Assembly: GCA_001784435.1 (NCBI GenBank)
Contig: MFQZ01000004.1
Location: forward strand, 1-53,703
DNA from: Candidatus Magasanikbacteria bacterium RIFOXYC2_FULL_42_28
GTDB lineage: Bacteria > Patescibacteria > ABY1 > Magasanikbacterales > GWA2-37-8
Direction of reading: 5' to 3'
Length of the DNA: 53,703 bases
Shown one piece after another: positions 46,693 through 53,703 of this stretch (the first letter of the stretch is position 1; each line of letters opens with the position of its first letter). The notes under the pieces were generated by a model. That model was not told the DNA's origin. It made no database searches and saw nothing but the letters and a program-made list of their open reading frames with translations. Made by a program: the position numbers and the translations under genes.

Positions 46693-47637
46693 TTAATTTT
46701 TTACTATCTCCACCTCTGGCTCTAAATTGATCCCGAATCTATTATACACCTCGGTCTGGGCTTTTTCCATGACCGCGAGTACATCGGCCTGGGTGGCGTT
46801 GTTAAAATTAATTAAAAAGTTGCCGTGTTCGTCCGAAATTTTTGCGCCCCCGACAGTGTAACTCGTTAATTTACATTGTTCAATTAGCCAGCCGGTGGGG
46901 ATTTTTTTGCGTTCAATAAAGAGGGGAGGCAAATCTTTTAAATCACCTTTCCATTTATCTAAATCATTATTTTTGAAAAAACTGCCGGCCGAAGGAAAGC
47001 TCGGGTAGCGACCGGTGCGTTGTTTTAAATAAGTTTGCATGGCGGTCGTAATTTTGACGCGTTCACCAGGCGTCAGTTGGTAAATAGCCGATAACACCAA
47101 AGCGCCATTGGTTTTGAAATCACTGGTGCGATAGGCGAATCCACATTCATCCGGTTTCCAATCGCGTACCTCGCTATTTTGCCAAGCGCGCACGCTTACT
47201 AGTACATGCCAAGTATCCTGTCCCATGGCGCCGGCATTGCCGCGCACCGCCCCGCCGACACTCCCGGGTACGCCGATGCCCCACTCCATGCCGGTAAAAG
47301 TATTTCGCAGAGCGAGTGCCACGACCGCGGCCAACTGCGCGCCCGCCTCGGCAAAAATTTGATTATCAGGCAGTAATTCCACTTTGGTAGTTTTTACCTG
47401 TATTACCACTTTGTCTAACCCTGCGTCTGGCAATAATAAATTAGATCCGCCGGCCAAAATAAAATAATCCTCACCCGCGCCGGTGAGATAAGTGAGTAAT
47501 TCGCCTAATTTTTCCGAGTCAGTAACTTCCACCAGGTATTTTGCCGGTCCGCCGATTTTAAAAGTCGTGAATTTACCGAGCGGAATATTGGTTTTAGCGT
47601 GGCCGAAGTTCTGGAGTTTTTTATAAAGTTCGTCCAT
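46693..47637 (-). CDS. murB: UDP-N-acetylenolpyruvoylglucosamine reductase MurB
   Basis: 314 residues. FAD-binding motifs FTTFKIGGPAKYLVEV and LAGGSNLLL, the GVPGSVGGAVRGNAGA loop, the catalytic Ser in SFPSAGSFFKN and the terminal Glu in NLEPEVEIV. It reduces UDP-GlcNAc-enolpyruvate to UDP-MurNAc. It is the most upstream gene of this minus-strand cell-wall run visible here. Confidence 0.96.
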   Translation of the reverse strand: MDELYKKLQNFGHAKTNIPLGKFTTFKIGGPAKYLVEVTDSEKLGELLTYLTGAGEDYFILAGGSNLLLPDAGLDKVVIQVKTTKVELLPDNQIFAEAGAQLAAVVALALRNTFTGMEWGIGVPGSVGGAVRGNAGAMGQDTWHVLVSVRAWQNSEVRDWKPDECGFAYRTSDFKTNGALVLSAIYQLTPGERVKITTAMQTYLKQRTGRYPSFPSAGSFFKNNDLDKWKGDLKDLPPLFIERKKIPTGWLIEQCKLTSYTVGGAKISDEHGNFLINFNNATQADVLAVMEKAQTEVYNRFGINLEPEVEIVKN

Positions 47638-47639
47638 AA

Positions 47640-47760
47640 GTTGATTGAATTTTCAATTATCAATTTACAATTTTCAGTAAATTTTCAATTAAACAAAATT
47701 TTCAAACGATAATTGAAAATTGGTAATTGAATGAAAATTGATCATTGAAAATTGTAAATT
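47640..47760. repeat. ATTTTCAATT-type repeat between murB and the ATP-grasp gene
   Basis: Alternating TTTTCAATTATCAATTT and AATTGAAAATTG motifs form imperfect inverted repeats. A shorter copy lies at 17080-17107. Confidence 0.75.
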
Positions 47761-47779
47761 TAGCGTTAGGTCGTACTTC

Positions 47780-47808
47780 TTGCTATTTAGCCGATAATTT
47801 TGTATAAT
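47780..47808 (+). promoter_or_regulatory. Promoter of the ATP-grasp gene
   Basis: TTGCTA-17-TATAAT, the -10 ending 8 bases before the ATG, so the transcript is leaderless or nearly so. Confidence 0.7.
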
Positions 47809-47816
47809 ATTGCGGT

Positions 47817-49076
47817 ATGTTATCAGATATTGATAGAAAATCAATTGTTTATGTTGCGCGCGATTTAGAGCGGGCTTTAGGTTTGTCGCTCAATACCTCT
47901 AACTACTATATTATCTCAAATTTTTCGGCTTTTGGGAAGAGGCCGGTCGGGGGGCGAAAAAACGTGTTATTAATTAAATCTAAGGGCATTTTGGACACGC
48001 GCGAGTTGTTAAATCGTCCGGAGGCCAAGCGTTTTATAAACCATTTAAAAAATCCTCAAATTTTAGTTTTTAAACCCACTATTGCAATCGAAAAAATTTG
48101 CGCCGATAACGGCTGGAATTTATTAAATCCATCCGCCAAATTAGCCGCGCGCGTGGAAGAAAAAATAACGCAGGTAGAGTGGCTCGGACCGTTGGCCAAA
48201 AAATTATTACCCCCGTTTGAAATTAAAGAATGCGGGAAAATAAAATGGAATGAAAAAAAATTCATCTTACAATTTAATTTCGCCCATACCGGCCAAGGCA
48301 CAGTTTTGGTGGAATCAGAAAAACAGTTAGACGAAATTAAGAAAAAATTCCCCAATCGTCCAGCGCGCGTAACTAAATATATAGAAGGTCCGATGTTTAC
48401 GAACAATAATGTTGTTTGGGGTAAAAAAGTTTTATTCGGCAATATTAATTATCAAATTACCGGCCTAAAACCGTTTACTAATAATCCATTTGCGACTATT
48501 GGTAACGATTGGGCCTTGCCCCATAAAATTTTAACCAGTGCGCAAAAAAAACAATATGAAAAAATCGCGCAAGCAGTAGGGGAGAGATTGGCGAAAAGTG
48601 GCTGGAAAGGCCTATTTGGAATAGATGTTATAATGGAAGAGAAAACCGGCAAATTATATTTAATAGAAATAAATGCTCGTCAACCCGCCAGCACCACCTA
48701 CGAATCACAGCTCCAATTTAACTGTCATTCCGAGCGAGGTTCGCACCGACGAGGAATCTCTATCCCAAACAATCAATCACTCACCACCTTCGCCACTCAC
48801 CTTCTCGCTCTATCTGGCGCAAAATATCAAGGCCAAAAATTAATTAAAATAAAAACCGGCGCGCAAATCGTGCAAAAGGTTGGAGCGGGTATGAAAAATT
48901 TGTCTAAAAAAGAAATCAAAGAAATTGAAAAGCACGAATTTAAAATTTTAGAATATAACAATACTAAACCAGAATCAGACAAACTACGTTTTCAAATCGG
49001 CGGGAGTTTAATGAAAAAACATAATCAGTTTAATGAAGTGGGTAATTTTTTGGCTGGTTTTCTTGGTAAGTTTTGA
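47817..49076 (+). CDS. ATP-grasp domain protein
   Basis: 419 residues. The central ATP-grasp fold includes LFGIDVIMEEKTGKLYLIEINARQPASTTY, with the metal-binding acidic and Asn residues conserved; it resembles carboxylate-amine ligases. A half palindromic element at 48723-48760 inserts NCHSERGSHRRGISIPNN directly after the active-site region. The substrate is unknown. It is followed by an NlpC/P60-like gene, so a role in modifying a cell-wall peptide is possible. Confidence 0.78.
   Translation: MLSDIDRKSIVYVARDLERALGLSLNTSNYYIISNFSAFGKRPVGGRKNVLLIKSKGILDTRELLNRPEAKRFINHLKNPQILVFKPTIAIEKICADNGWNLLNPSAKLAARVEEKITQVEWLGPLAKKLLPPFEIKECGKIKWNEKKFILQFNFAHTGQGTVLVESEKQLDEIKKKFPNRPARVTKYIEGPMFTNNNVVWGKKVLFGNINYQITGLKPFTNNPFATIGNDWALPHKILTSAQKKQYEKIAQAVGERLAKSGWKGLFGIDVIMEEKTGKLYLIEINARQPASTTYESQLQFNCHSERGSHRRGISIPNNQSLTTFATHLLALSGAKYQGQKLIKIKTGAQIVQKVGAGMKNLSKKEIKEIEKHEFKILEYNNTKPESDKLRFQIGGSLMKKHNQFNEVGNFLAGFLGKF
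48723..48760. repeat. TGTCATTCCGAGCG half element inside the ATP-grasp gene
   Basis: TGTCATTCCGAGCGAGG followed by its partial complement (CGAGGAATCTC), read as CHSERGSHRRGIS. This is the peptide form in which this repeat type is often seen translated in bacterial proteins. Confidence 0.75.
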
Positions 49077-49090
49077 TTTTTGAGATTAAT

Positions 49091-49121
49091 TTGGAAATTG
49101 GGAATTTGGATTTTGAAATTT
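49091..49121. repeat. Half copy of the AATTTCCAATGTCAAA-type repeat
   Basis: TTGGAAATTGGGAATTTGGA followed by TTTTGAAATTT, only the right arm of the element, just before the next start codon. Confidence 0.7.
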
Positions 49122-49131
49122 TTTTATAATT

Positions 49132-49905
49132 ATGCTCTCTAAAAACGCTCAAAAAATCCTAAACGAATATTTTAATTTGCCATTTGTGGGCGTCGCGAGT
49201 GTGCGTGCGCCATATTTTAATAATGCCAGGCATCGTAAGCGTGGCGAATTGCGCGTTTTAATTGGCAAAGGCACGGCTACGGAAATTGTGGAAGAAGCCA
49301 AAATAATTTCTTTGCAATATTACGCTGGTTTATTTGACCACGCCGGCAATTGCGCGGCCGGGGCAGAGGTAATTCGCAAATTCCTAATTGACAACGACCT
49401 CGGCATCGAATGTTCCGGTTTTGTCACGCAAATTTTACGCGCGCATTTCTTAGAAACAAAAAATATTGACATCGCCAAAAAATTTCATAAATCATCGTTG
49501 AAACAATTAGTCCGTTTCCTAATTTCCAAATTGCGTCCGGTGGAAAATATTTCCGTACGCGTGTGGGCGGATGATCACAATACGCAAAAATTAGCAGATT
49601 GGAAAGAGGCGCAAGCCGGCGATGTTATCGTAATTTTAGAAAAACAATTACCAGCCGTGCGTAACCACATCATTTTGATTACGGAAAATTCTGGCGATGT
49701 GATAAAATATGCTCACGCTCGCGCTTGGGAGGCCGAGGGTCGTTATAACCACGGCGTGGCAGTTGGGGAAATAAAAATAATCGCTCCGGGAAAAGGGATT
49801 TTAGAGCAGGAATGGACGGAATTAGGCCAAACTGGCGAGAAAAATGAAACTTGGACCGAAGCCAAGACGGCACGGGTGGTGGAAGTGAGGCGAGTGCGAT
49901 TGTAA
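49132..49905 (+). CDS. NlpC/P60-like cysteine peptidase or amidase (probable)
   Basis: 257 residues. GIECSGFVTQIL carries a Cys in the place of the NlpC/P60 catalytic Cys (usual DCSGF), and NHIILITENSGDVIKYAHAR has the downstream His. An upstream beta-rich region (AQAGDVIVILE) completes the pattern. No signal peptide is visible, so it may act on cytoplasmic peptides or leave the cell by another route. The gene lies between ATP-grasp and methyltransferase genes. The assignment is by motif only. Confidence 0.65.
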   Translation: MLSKNAQKILNEYFNLPFVGVASVRAPYFNNARHRKRGELRVLIGKGTATEIVEEAKIISLQYYAGLFDHAGNCAAGAEVIRKFLIDNDLGIECSGFVTQILRAHFLETKNIDIAKKFHKSSLKQLVRFLISKLRPVENISVRVWADDHNTQKLADWKEAQAGDVIVILEKQLPAVRNHIILITENSGDVIKYAHARAWEAEGRYNHGVAVGEIKIIAPGKGILEQEWTELGQTGEKNETWTEAKTARVVEVRRVRL

Positions 49906-49907
49906 AA

Positions 49908-50010
49908 TATCAAATTTCCAATTTCCAATGCCAAACCAATGTCAAAGCTCGAATGTCAAATTTGTTATTGGAAATTTGGATTTGATTTGACATTGGAAAT
50001 TTGGATTTTG
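49908..50010. repeat. AATTTCCAATGTCAAA-type palindromic repeat
   Basis: Fifth full copy in the window, with both arms, between the NlpC-like gene and the methyltransferase gene. Confidence 0.85.
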
Positions 50011-50024
50011 TAATTATTAATAGT

Positions 50025-50528
50025 ATGTTTTTTCTCTATCTTATCCTAATAATCTTTTTCGCCATCCCCGCCTTTGTCTTCGTCCTATCCGTCTTCATCG
50101 GCATCCCGTGCATGCCCACGCATAAAAAACAAACTGAAACCATGATGGATATCGCCGGTATCGGCCCAGGCAAAAAAGTGGTGGATTTGGGCTCCGGCCA
50201 CGGGCGATTGGTAATCGCCGCCGCGAAACGAGGCGCGACAGTGGTTGGCTACGAACTAAATCCGTTCTTGGTTTTGTTAAGCAAATATTTAATTTGGCGC
50301 ACGGGTTTGAGTAGTCGCGCCAAAATTTATTGGCGTTCATTTTACAAAGCCGACGTGTCGCAAGCCGACATCGTCACCTGTTTTTTATTTATCAAACCGA
50401 TGTTAAAATTGCGCGATACTGTGTTTAAAAATTTAAAACCGGGCGTGACCATTGCCGCGTATGTGTTTCATATTCCAGGTTGGGAGCCGGTTTTGAAAAA
50501 AGAGGGGATTTGGGTGTATAAGGTTTAA
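50025..50528 (+). CDS. SAM-dependent methyltransferase with N-terminal membrane anchor
   Basis: About 167 residues from ATG 50025. A hydrophobic helix at residues 2-25 precedes a class I methyltransferase domain with VVDLGSGHGRLVIAAAKRGA (motif I) and GYELNPFLV. Short and without a target domain, so the substrate is unknown. Upstream in-frame codons belong to the repeat. The anchor implies action at the membrane, perhaps on a lipid or quinone. Confidence 0.8.
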   Translation: MFFLYLILIIFFAIPAFVFVLSVFIGIPCMPTHKKQTETMMDIAGIGPGKKVVDLGSGHGRLVIAAAKRGATVVGYELNPFLVLLSKYLIWRTGLSSRAKIYWRSFYKADVSQADIVTCFLFIKPMLKLRDTVFKNLKPGVTIAAYVFHIPGWEPVLKKEGIWVYKV

Positions 50529-50549
50529 TTAAAAAATAACCAAACAAAT

Positions 50550-51653
50550 ATGAAAAAAATTATCGTTCGTAATCTAACCCAAAATTATCCGATTTATATT
50601 GGGCAAAATTTGGGTAGTCAATTGACGGCGGTTGTTAAAAGATTAACTGTCCGAGGCGGTCAAGTGGTGGTGATAATGGATAATCAGGTGCAAAGATTGT
50701 TTGGCCAAAAAATTAAAAATGTTCTAAGTTCAGTTAAACCATTATTTTTAACTTTTGCAGGTGGTGAAAAAAATAAAAATCAAACTACTGTTACTCGTTT
50801 GCAAAACGAATTATTGCGTCGCCAGTTAGGGCGTGACACGGTAATTGTGGCCGTGGGCGGGGGAGTGGTCGGCGATTTGGCCGGGTTTGTGGCCGCCACT
50901 TATTTGCGCGGCGTTCGCTATGTTCAAGTTCCTACCACGTTGCTTGCGATGGTGGATAGTTCTATTGGTGGTAAAGTCGGGATTGATACGCCTTATGGTA
51001 AAAATACTATTGGCTCATTTTACCCTCCGCAAGCGGTGATAATGGATTTGGATTTTTTGGTTGGTTTGCCTCGTCCGGAATTAGTCAATGGTTTAATGGA
51101 AGCCATCAAGACGTTTTTGACCAGTGATAAAAGAAGTTTAAGTTTATTGTCTAAATTAAATTTTGATAATGTCAAAAATAGCAGTGTCGCTTGGCAACAA
51201 ATTATTTCTCGTTCGGCGCAAATTAAATCCGCGATAGTCGCCAATGATGAGAAAGAAGGCGGTGAACGTAAAATAATAAATTTTGGTCATACTATCGGCC
51301 ATGTCTTGGAATTGCTTTCTAACTTTAAAATTCGTCACGGTTTAGCTGTTGGCTATGGTATATTAGCTGAAATGGAAATGGCTCATTTGCTTAAAATTTT
51401 AAGCAAAAAGGACTTGGAGTTGGCCATTAAATCATTAAAAATTGGTGGGTTAGATGTTGTTAATTCGCCATTTAATAAATTTAGTGCCAAGGCCATTGTC
51501 AATGCCACTAAGTATGACAAGAAAAAAGAAGGGGGCGTGCCATGTTATGTTTTATTAAAAACGATTGGCAAAGTTTTAGTAAAAAATGGGCGTTACGCTC
51601 ATCCGGTGCCGTCAAAAATTATTATGGAAGCATTAAAAATAGTCGGTTGCTAG
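50550..51653 (+). CDS. aroB: 3-Dehydroquinate synthase family (AroB)
   Basis: 367 residues. NAD-binding GGGVVGDLAGFVAATYLRG, PTTLLAMVDSSIGGKVGID, the metal-binding Glu in NGLMEAIK, and His in INFGHTIGHVLE. It converts DAHP to 3-dehydroquinate. No other shikimate gene is in the window, and many CPR genomes lack the pathway, so it could also be another sugar-phosphate cyclase of the same fold. Confidence 0.88.
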   Translation: MKKIIVRNLTQNYPIYIGQNLGSQLTAVVKRLTVRGGQVVVIMDNQVQRLFGQKIKNVLSSVKPLFLTFAGGEKNKNQTTVTRLQNELLRRQLGRDTVIVAVGGGVVGDLAGFVAATYLRGVRYVQVPTTLLAMVDSSIGGKVGIDTPYGKNTIGSFYPPQAVIMDLDFLVGLPRPELVNGLMEAIKTFLTSDKRSLSLLSKLNFDNVKNSSVAWQQIISRSAQIKSAIVANDEKEGGERKIINFGHTIGHVLELLSNFKIRHGLAVGYGILAEMEMAHLLKILSKKDLELAIKSLKIGGLDVVNSPFNKFSAKAIVNATKYDKKKEGGVPCYVLLKTIGKVLVKNGRYAHPVPSKIIMEALKIVGC

Positions 51654-51724
51654 TGTATCGTGATTTAAATTTGATTGACTTTTTTACCCTTTTTTGGTAT
51701 TTTAAATGCGCTATATATATGTAT

Positions 51725-51799
51725 GGCCTCATCGTCTAACGGCTAGGACAGAGCCTTCTCAAGGCTTAAATCGGGGTTCGATTCCCCGTGGGGCTACCA
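51725..51799 (+). tRNA. tRNA-Glu (CTC) with encoded CCA
   Basis: Acceptor GGCCTCA/TGGGGCT (G-U and G-G irregularities tolerated at ends), anticodon loop TTCTCAA with anticodon CTC, T arm CGGGG-TTCGATT-CCCCG, discriminator A, and CCA encoded. The last 41 bases are also the antisense end of the recombinase gene. Confidence 0.94.
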
Positions 51800-53321
51800 C
51801 GTTAAAACAATTCGGGTTTTTGACAAAATTTTCACGGGCAACGCACAGCGTCGCCCAAGGGTTTTTCGGCGAATTGTCGCCGTTTTTATATTCCCCCCAC
51901 ACCAGTTTACCGCCCGCGAGGCGGAGGTTCGAGCCAAAGATTTCTTTGGCAACAACCTTTTTGGCAAAAAGGTTGTTCTCCCGCGCGATTTGAGGCAGAT
52001 TTTCTGTCTCTTTTATCCATTGTCGCATCGGTTCGAGCCAACTATTTCGTTTCTGTTCGGCGGTCAATATTTTCTCCTCCAGCGACTTTTTCTCGCTCAT
52101 AAATTTCGCCTTCTTTTCCAGATATATTTCGCGCTCTATATCTTGCTCTAAATAACTATCTAACAGTCGCTGTAATTTGGTTTTAATATTTTCTATCGCA
52201 CTTTTGTTCTCTTGAACAAAAGCAACTGACGACTGCGCATCGCTATTTTTGTCTTTTTCTAAAATCGCTGTTAATTGTGTCGCCCAATCCGCGCTCAAAG
52301 AAAATTTTTGTAATAATAAGGATGTCTGCTCGTCTAAACTTTCTTGGCGAATACAGGGTTCGTCACATTTTATTGTTTTATTTTTCTTTGTGCAATGGTA
52401 ATAAATATAGTCATGAGTATTACCATTTTTCTGACGTTTAACCCTGTATTCGCCAGTTATTCCCATTCCGCACGTTCCACATTTCAACATTCCACAAAAC
52501 GCTTGCGCCTTGTTTTTAGTTTTGTGATGCGGTCGTCCTTTTTGTTTTAAAATATTTTGAACTATATCAAAAATCTTCTTTGAAATAATTGGCTCATGTT
52601 TTCCTTCGTATAATTCTTTGTTGTATTTAAAAAATCCGACATAAAACGGATTGGAAAGCGTAAACGAAACTTTATCTCGTTTCCAATTTTTTTCGTTCTT
52701 TGTTTTAATACCTTGCTCTGCCAAAAAGTTAGATACATCTTCCAGTCGTGAATTGCCCTGCGCATAAAATTCAAAAGTTTTGCGTAAAATCTCAGCTCTT
52801 CTTTTATCCACCGCCACATTTTTTGTGCGTGGGTCGTTGAAATATTCAAAGGGCGCAAGGCCGGGATATTCTCCACGTCTAACTTTCTGATGCATTCCGC
52901 GCTTGACGTTTTCGCTTAAACTATCAACATAATATTTGCTTTGTCCAAAAGCAATATTAAGCATAAATTTTCCTTGCGGGGTTGGCTCAAACCAAAATTG
53001 CGGAAATTTTAACGCTAAAATATTTCCGCAATCCAAAAGATAAATTATTTTTCCGCCGTCAACAGAATTGCGTGCCAAACGATCTGGGTGCCAACTGATT
53101 ATACCGTTTGCTTCTCCGCGTTCTATTCTTTCCAGCATTGAATTAAAAATCGGTCTGCCCGGGATTTTAGCTGACTGCTTTTCTATTAACTCCTCAATAA
53201 TATCAAATTTTTCGTTTCTCGCGAACGCGCGCAACTCGGTAATTTGCGCCTCAATACTTAAAACTTGTTTATCTTCCACATCCGTGGATTTACGGGCATA
53301 CAAAAAGAATTTTTGTGCCAT
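51759..53321 (-). CDS. Large serine recombinase integrated at tRNA-Glu
   Basis: About 520 residues from ATG 53321. The resolvase domain has the catalytic Ser in FLYARKSTD (S12) and GIISWHPDRLARNS. A recombinase domain follows (NPFYVGFFKYNKELYEGKHEPII), then a zinc ribbon (CGMLKCGTCGMG, CTKKNKTIKCDEPC) and a coiled coil. The last residues, after NPNCFNV, are read from the tRNA-Glu gene (APRGIEPRF), so integration created the present C-terminus. A structured leader precedes the gene. It integrates or excises an element at this tRNA gene. Upstream in-frame Met codons lie in the leader. Confidence 0.92.
   Translation of the reverse strand: MAQKFFLYARKSTDVEDKQVLSIEAQITELRAFARNEKFDIIEELIEKQSAKIPGRPIFNSMLERIERGEANGIISWHPDRLARNSVDGGKIIYLLDCGNILALKFPQFWFEPTPQGKFMLNIAFGQSKYYVDSLSENVKRGMHQKVRRGEYPGLAPFEYFNDPRTKNVAVDKRRAEILRKTFEFYAQGNSRLEDVSNFLAEQGIKTKNEKNWKRDKVSFTLSNPFYVGFFKYNKELYEGKHEPIISKKIFDIVQNILKQKGRPHHKTKNKAQAFCGMLKCGTCGMGITGEYRVKRQKNGNTHDYIYYHCTKKNKTIKCDEPCIRQESLDEQTSLLLQKFSLSADWATQLTAILEKDKNSDAQSSVAFVQENKSAIENIKTKLQRLLDSYLEQDIEREIYLEKKAKFMSEKKSLEEKILTAEQKRNSWLEPMRQWIKETENLPQIARENNLFAKKVVAKEIFGSNLRLAGGKLVWGEYKNGDNSPKNPWATLCVARENFVKNPNCFNVVAPRGIEPRFKP
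51800..51991. repeat. Left arm of a long imperfect inverted repeat
   Basis: Starts CGTTAAAACAATTCGGGTTT right after the tRNA and encodes, on the minus strand, the C-terminus of the recombinase. It matches the complement of 53503-53682 with scattered changes. This arm contains an extra GGCAACAACCTTTTTGGCAA segment that the other lacks. Confidence 0.9.
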
Positions 53322-53430
53322 ATATTTGAAATTCAAAATGCCGTCCTGGTGCACCCAACCCAAAGAACTTAAAAAGTCAAAGGATTGTCCAAGACGGCAA
53401 TTAAAAAAGTCCTTTGGTTAAGTTGGGTGC
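53322..53430 (-). ncRNA. Structured, pseudoknot-capable leader of the recombinase mRNA
   Basis: Helix 1: GCACCCAAC (53422-53430 on the minus strand) with GTTGGGTGC (53351-53359). Helix 2: GCCGTC with GACGGC (53393-53398 and 53340-53345), which crosses helix 1 and so forms a pseudoknot. Helix 3: CAAAGGA/TCCTTTG (53378-53384 and 53410-53416). The transcript should begin at the first base of helix 1. Confidence 0.6.
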
Positions 53431-53433
53431 GAG

Positions 53434-53445
53434 GTTATTATATCA
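53434..53445 (-). promoter_or_regulatory. Promoter of the recombinase
   Basis: Minus-strand TGATATAAT, a TG-extended -10 box. It ends 7 bases before the first base of the leader hairpin. Confidence 0.55.
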
Positions 53446-53502
53446 CAAATCTCAAAAACAATACATCGGTTTGGATAAAACAAATTTTGTTTCAAAATTT
53501 GA

Positions 53503-53682
53503 AAATCGCGCGGGAGCCGAACCTCCACCTCGCGAGCGGTAAATTGGTGTGGCCTGCCTTCGCTAATGCTTCGGCGAGTCAACGGGGGGAATTAAAAAAC
53601 GGCGACGGTTGGCCAAAAAACCCATGGGCGATGCTGTGCGTCGCCCGTGAAAATTTTGTCCAAAACCCGAATTGTTTTAACG
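53503..53682. repeat. Right arm of the long inverted repeat
   Basis: Complementary to 51800-51991, ending CGAATTGTTTTAACG. It has an extra segment of about 32 bases (GCCTTCGCTAATGCTTCGGC inside) absent from the left arm, typical of a short repeat insertion. Homology stops just past TTTTAACGT, where the left arm enters the tRNA. Confidence 0.9.
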
Positions 53683-53703
53683 TCGTATGTTTTTACAACG
53701 AAA
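53505..53703 (+). pseudogene. 3' fragment of a second serine recombinase
   Basis: The plus strand reads IAREPNLHLASGKLVW, then KNGDGWPKNPWAMLCVAREN and FVQNPNCFNV. This closely matches the recombinase C-terminus (GGKLVWGEYKNGD, KNPWATLCVAREN, FVKNPNCFNV). After NPNCFNV the frame runs on (VCFYNE) to the window edge instead of the tRNA-derived tail. The front of the gene is missing, so it is a relic or the far end of an element. Confidence 0.85.

Overview
The window looks like chromosome of a small-genome bacterium of the Patescibacteria/CPR type, probably the Parcubacteria group. The host-like part is AT-rich and compact, with few clear Shine-Dalgarno sites, several near-leaderless promoters and many short palindromic repeats. 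It mixes a core set (ligA, ppsA-like, infC-rpmI-rplT, smpB-ssrA, a murB/hpf/rlmN/ftsI/murF/mraY/mpl-type cell-wall cluster, aroB) with large proteins I cannot place. UGA is used as a stop, so a recoded UGA=Gly lineage is unlikely. The phylum call is inference; no 16S gene is present.

Layout. 1-2.2 kb: exact tandem copies of a 1049-bp unit, each a leucine-rich-repeat protein gene. 2.2-11.2 kb: ligA, two unknown genes, and a PEP-synthase gene with an unusual membrane-anchored C-terminal extension. 11.2-12.1 kb: a two-gene disulfide-bond (DsbB/thioredoxin) operon. 12.15-12.56 kb: a GC-rich, hairpin-packed locus with a small basic zinc-knuckle ORF. 12.6-15.3 kb: a HelD/UvrD-like helicase, then tRNA-Asp preceded by a GIY-YIG mini-element that duplicated 30 bp of the tRNA 5' half. 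15.4-17.5 kb: smpB-ssrA(tmRNA)-infC-rpmI-rplT, all on the minus strand. 17.7-26.3 kb: membrane protein, degenerate HtrA-like/PDZ protein, Wzz-like protein, two small ORFs and a 1776-residue protein.

26.39-31.95 kb is the most unusual part. A consensus promoter is followed by a structured RNA with its own terminator, then four GC-rich, strong-SD genes for secreted or membrane proteins. These are two paralogous membrane-anchored coiled-coil proteins, a possible outer-membrane barrel, and a Myxococcota-like lipoprotein with Cys-rich, collagen-like and DxDGDG/DNNCNG repeats. Each gene is preceded by a boxA-like antitermination motif and a hairpin leader. The first three are followed by hairpin-rich tails; two of those tails are near-identical 173-nt modules. 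The array ends at a strong bidirectional terminator. Composition, translation signals and protein types differ from the surroundings, but the linkers are AT-rich and contain a repeat type found elsewhere in the window. I read it as transferred cassettes, possibly read as one antiterminated transcript.

32.0-47.6 kb: surface-polysaccharide genes (O-antigen ligase-like, glycosyltransferase, GHL15-like glycosidase), a PLP enzyme, a zinc-ribbon carrier-like protein, NUDIX, then the peptidoglycan cluster on the minus strand. 47.8-51.7 kb: ATP-grasp, NlpC/P60-like, methyltransferase and aroB on the plus strand. 51.7-53.7 kb: tRNA-Glu and a large serine recombinase whose last codons lie inside the tRNA gene. 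The recombinase is flanked by about 180-bp imperfect inverted repeats, the right one being the 3' end of a second recombinase copy. Its mRNA leader can form a pseudoknot.
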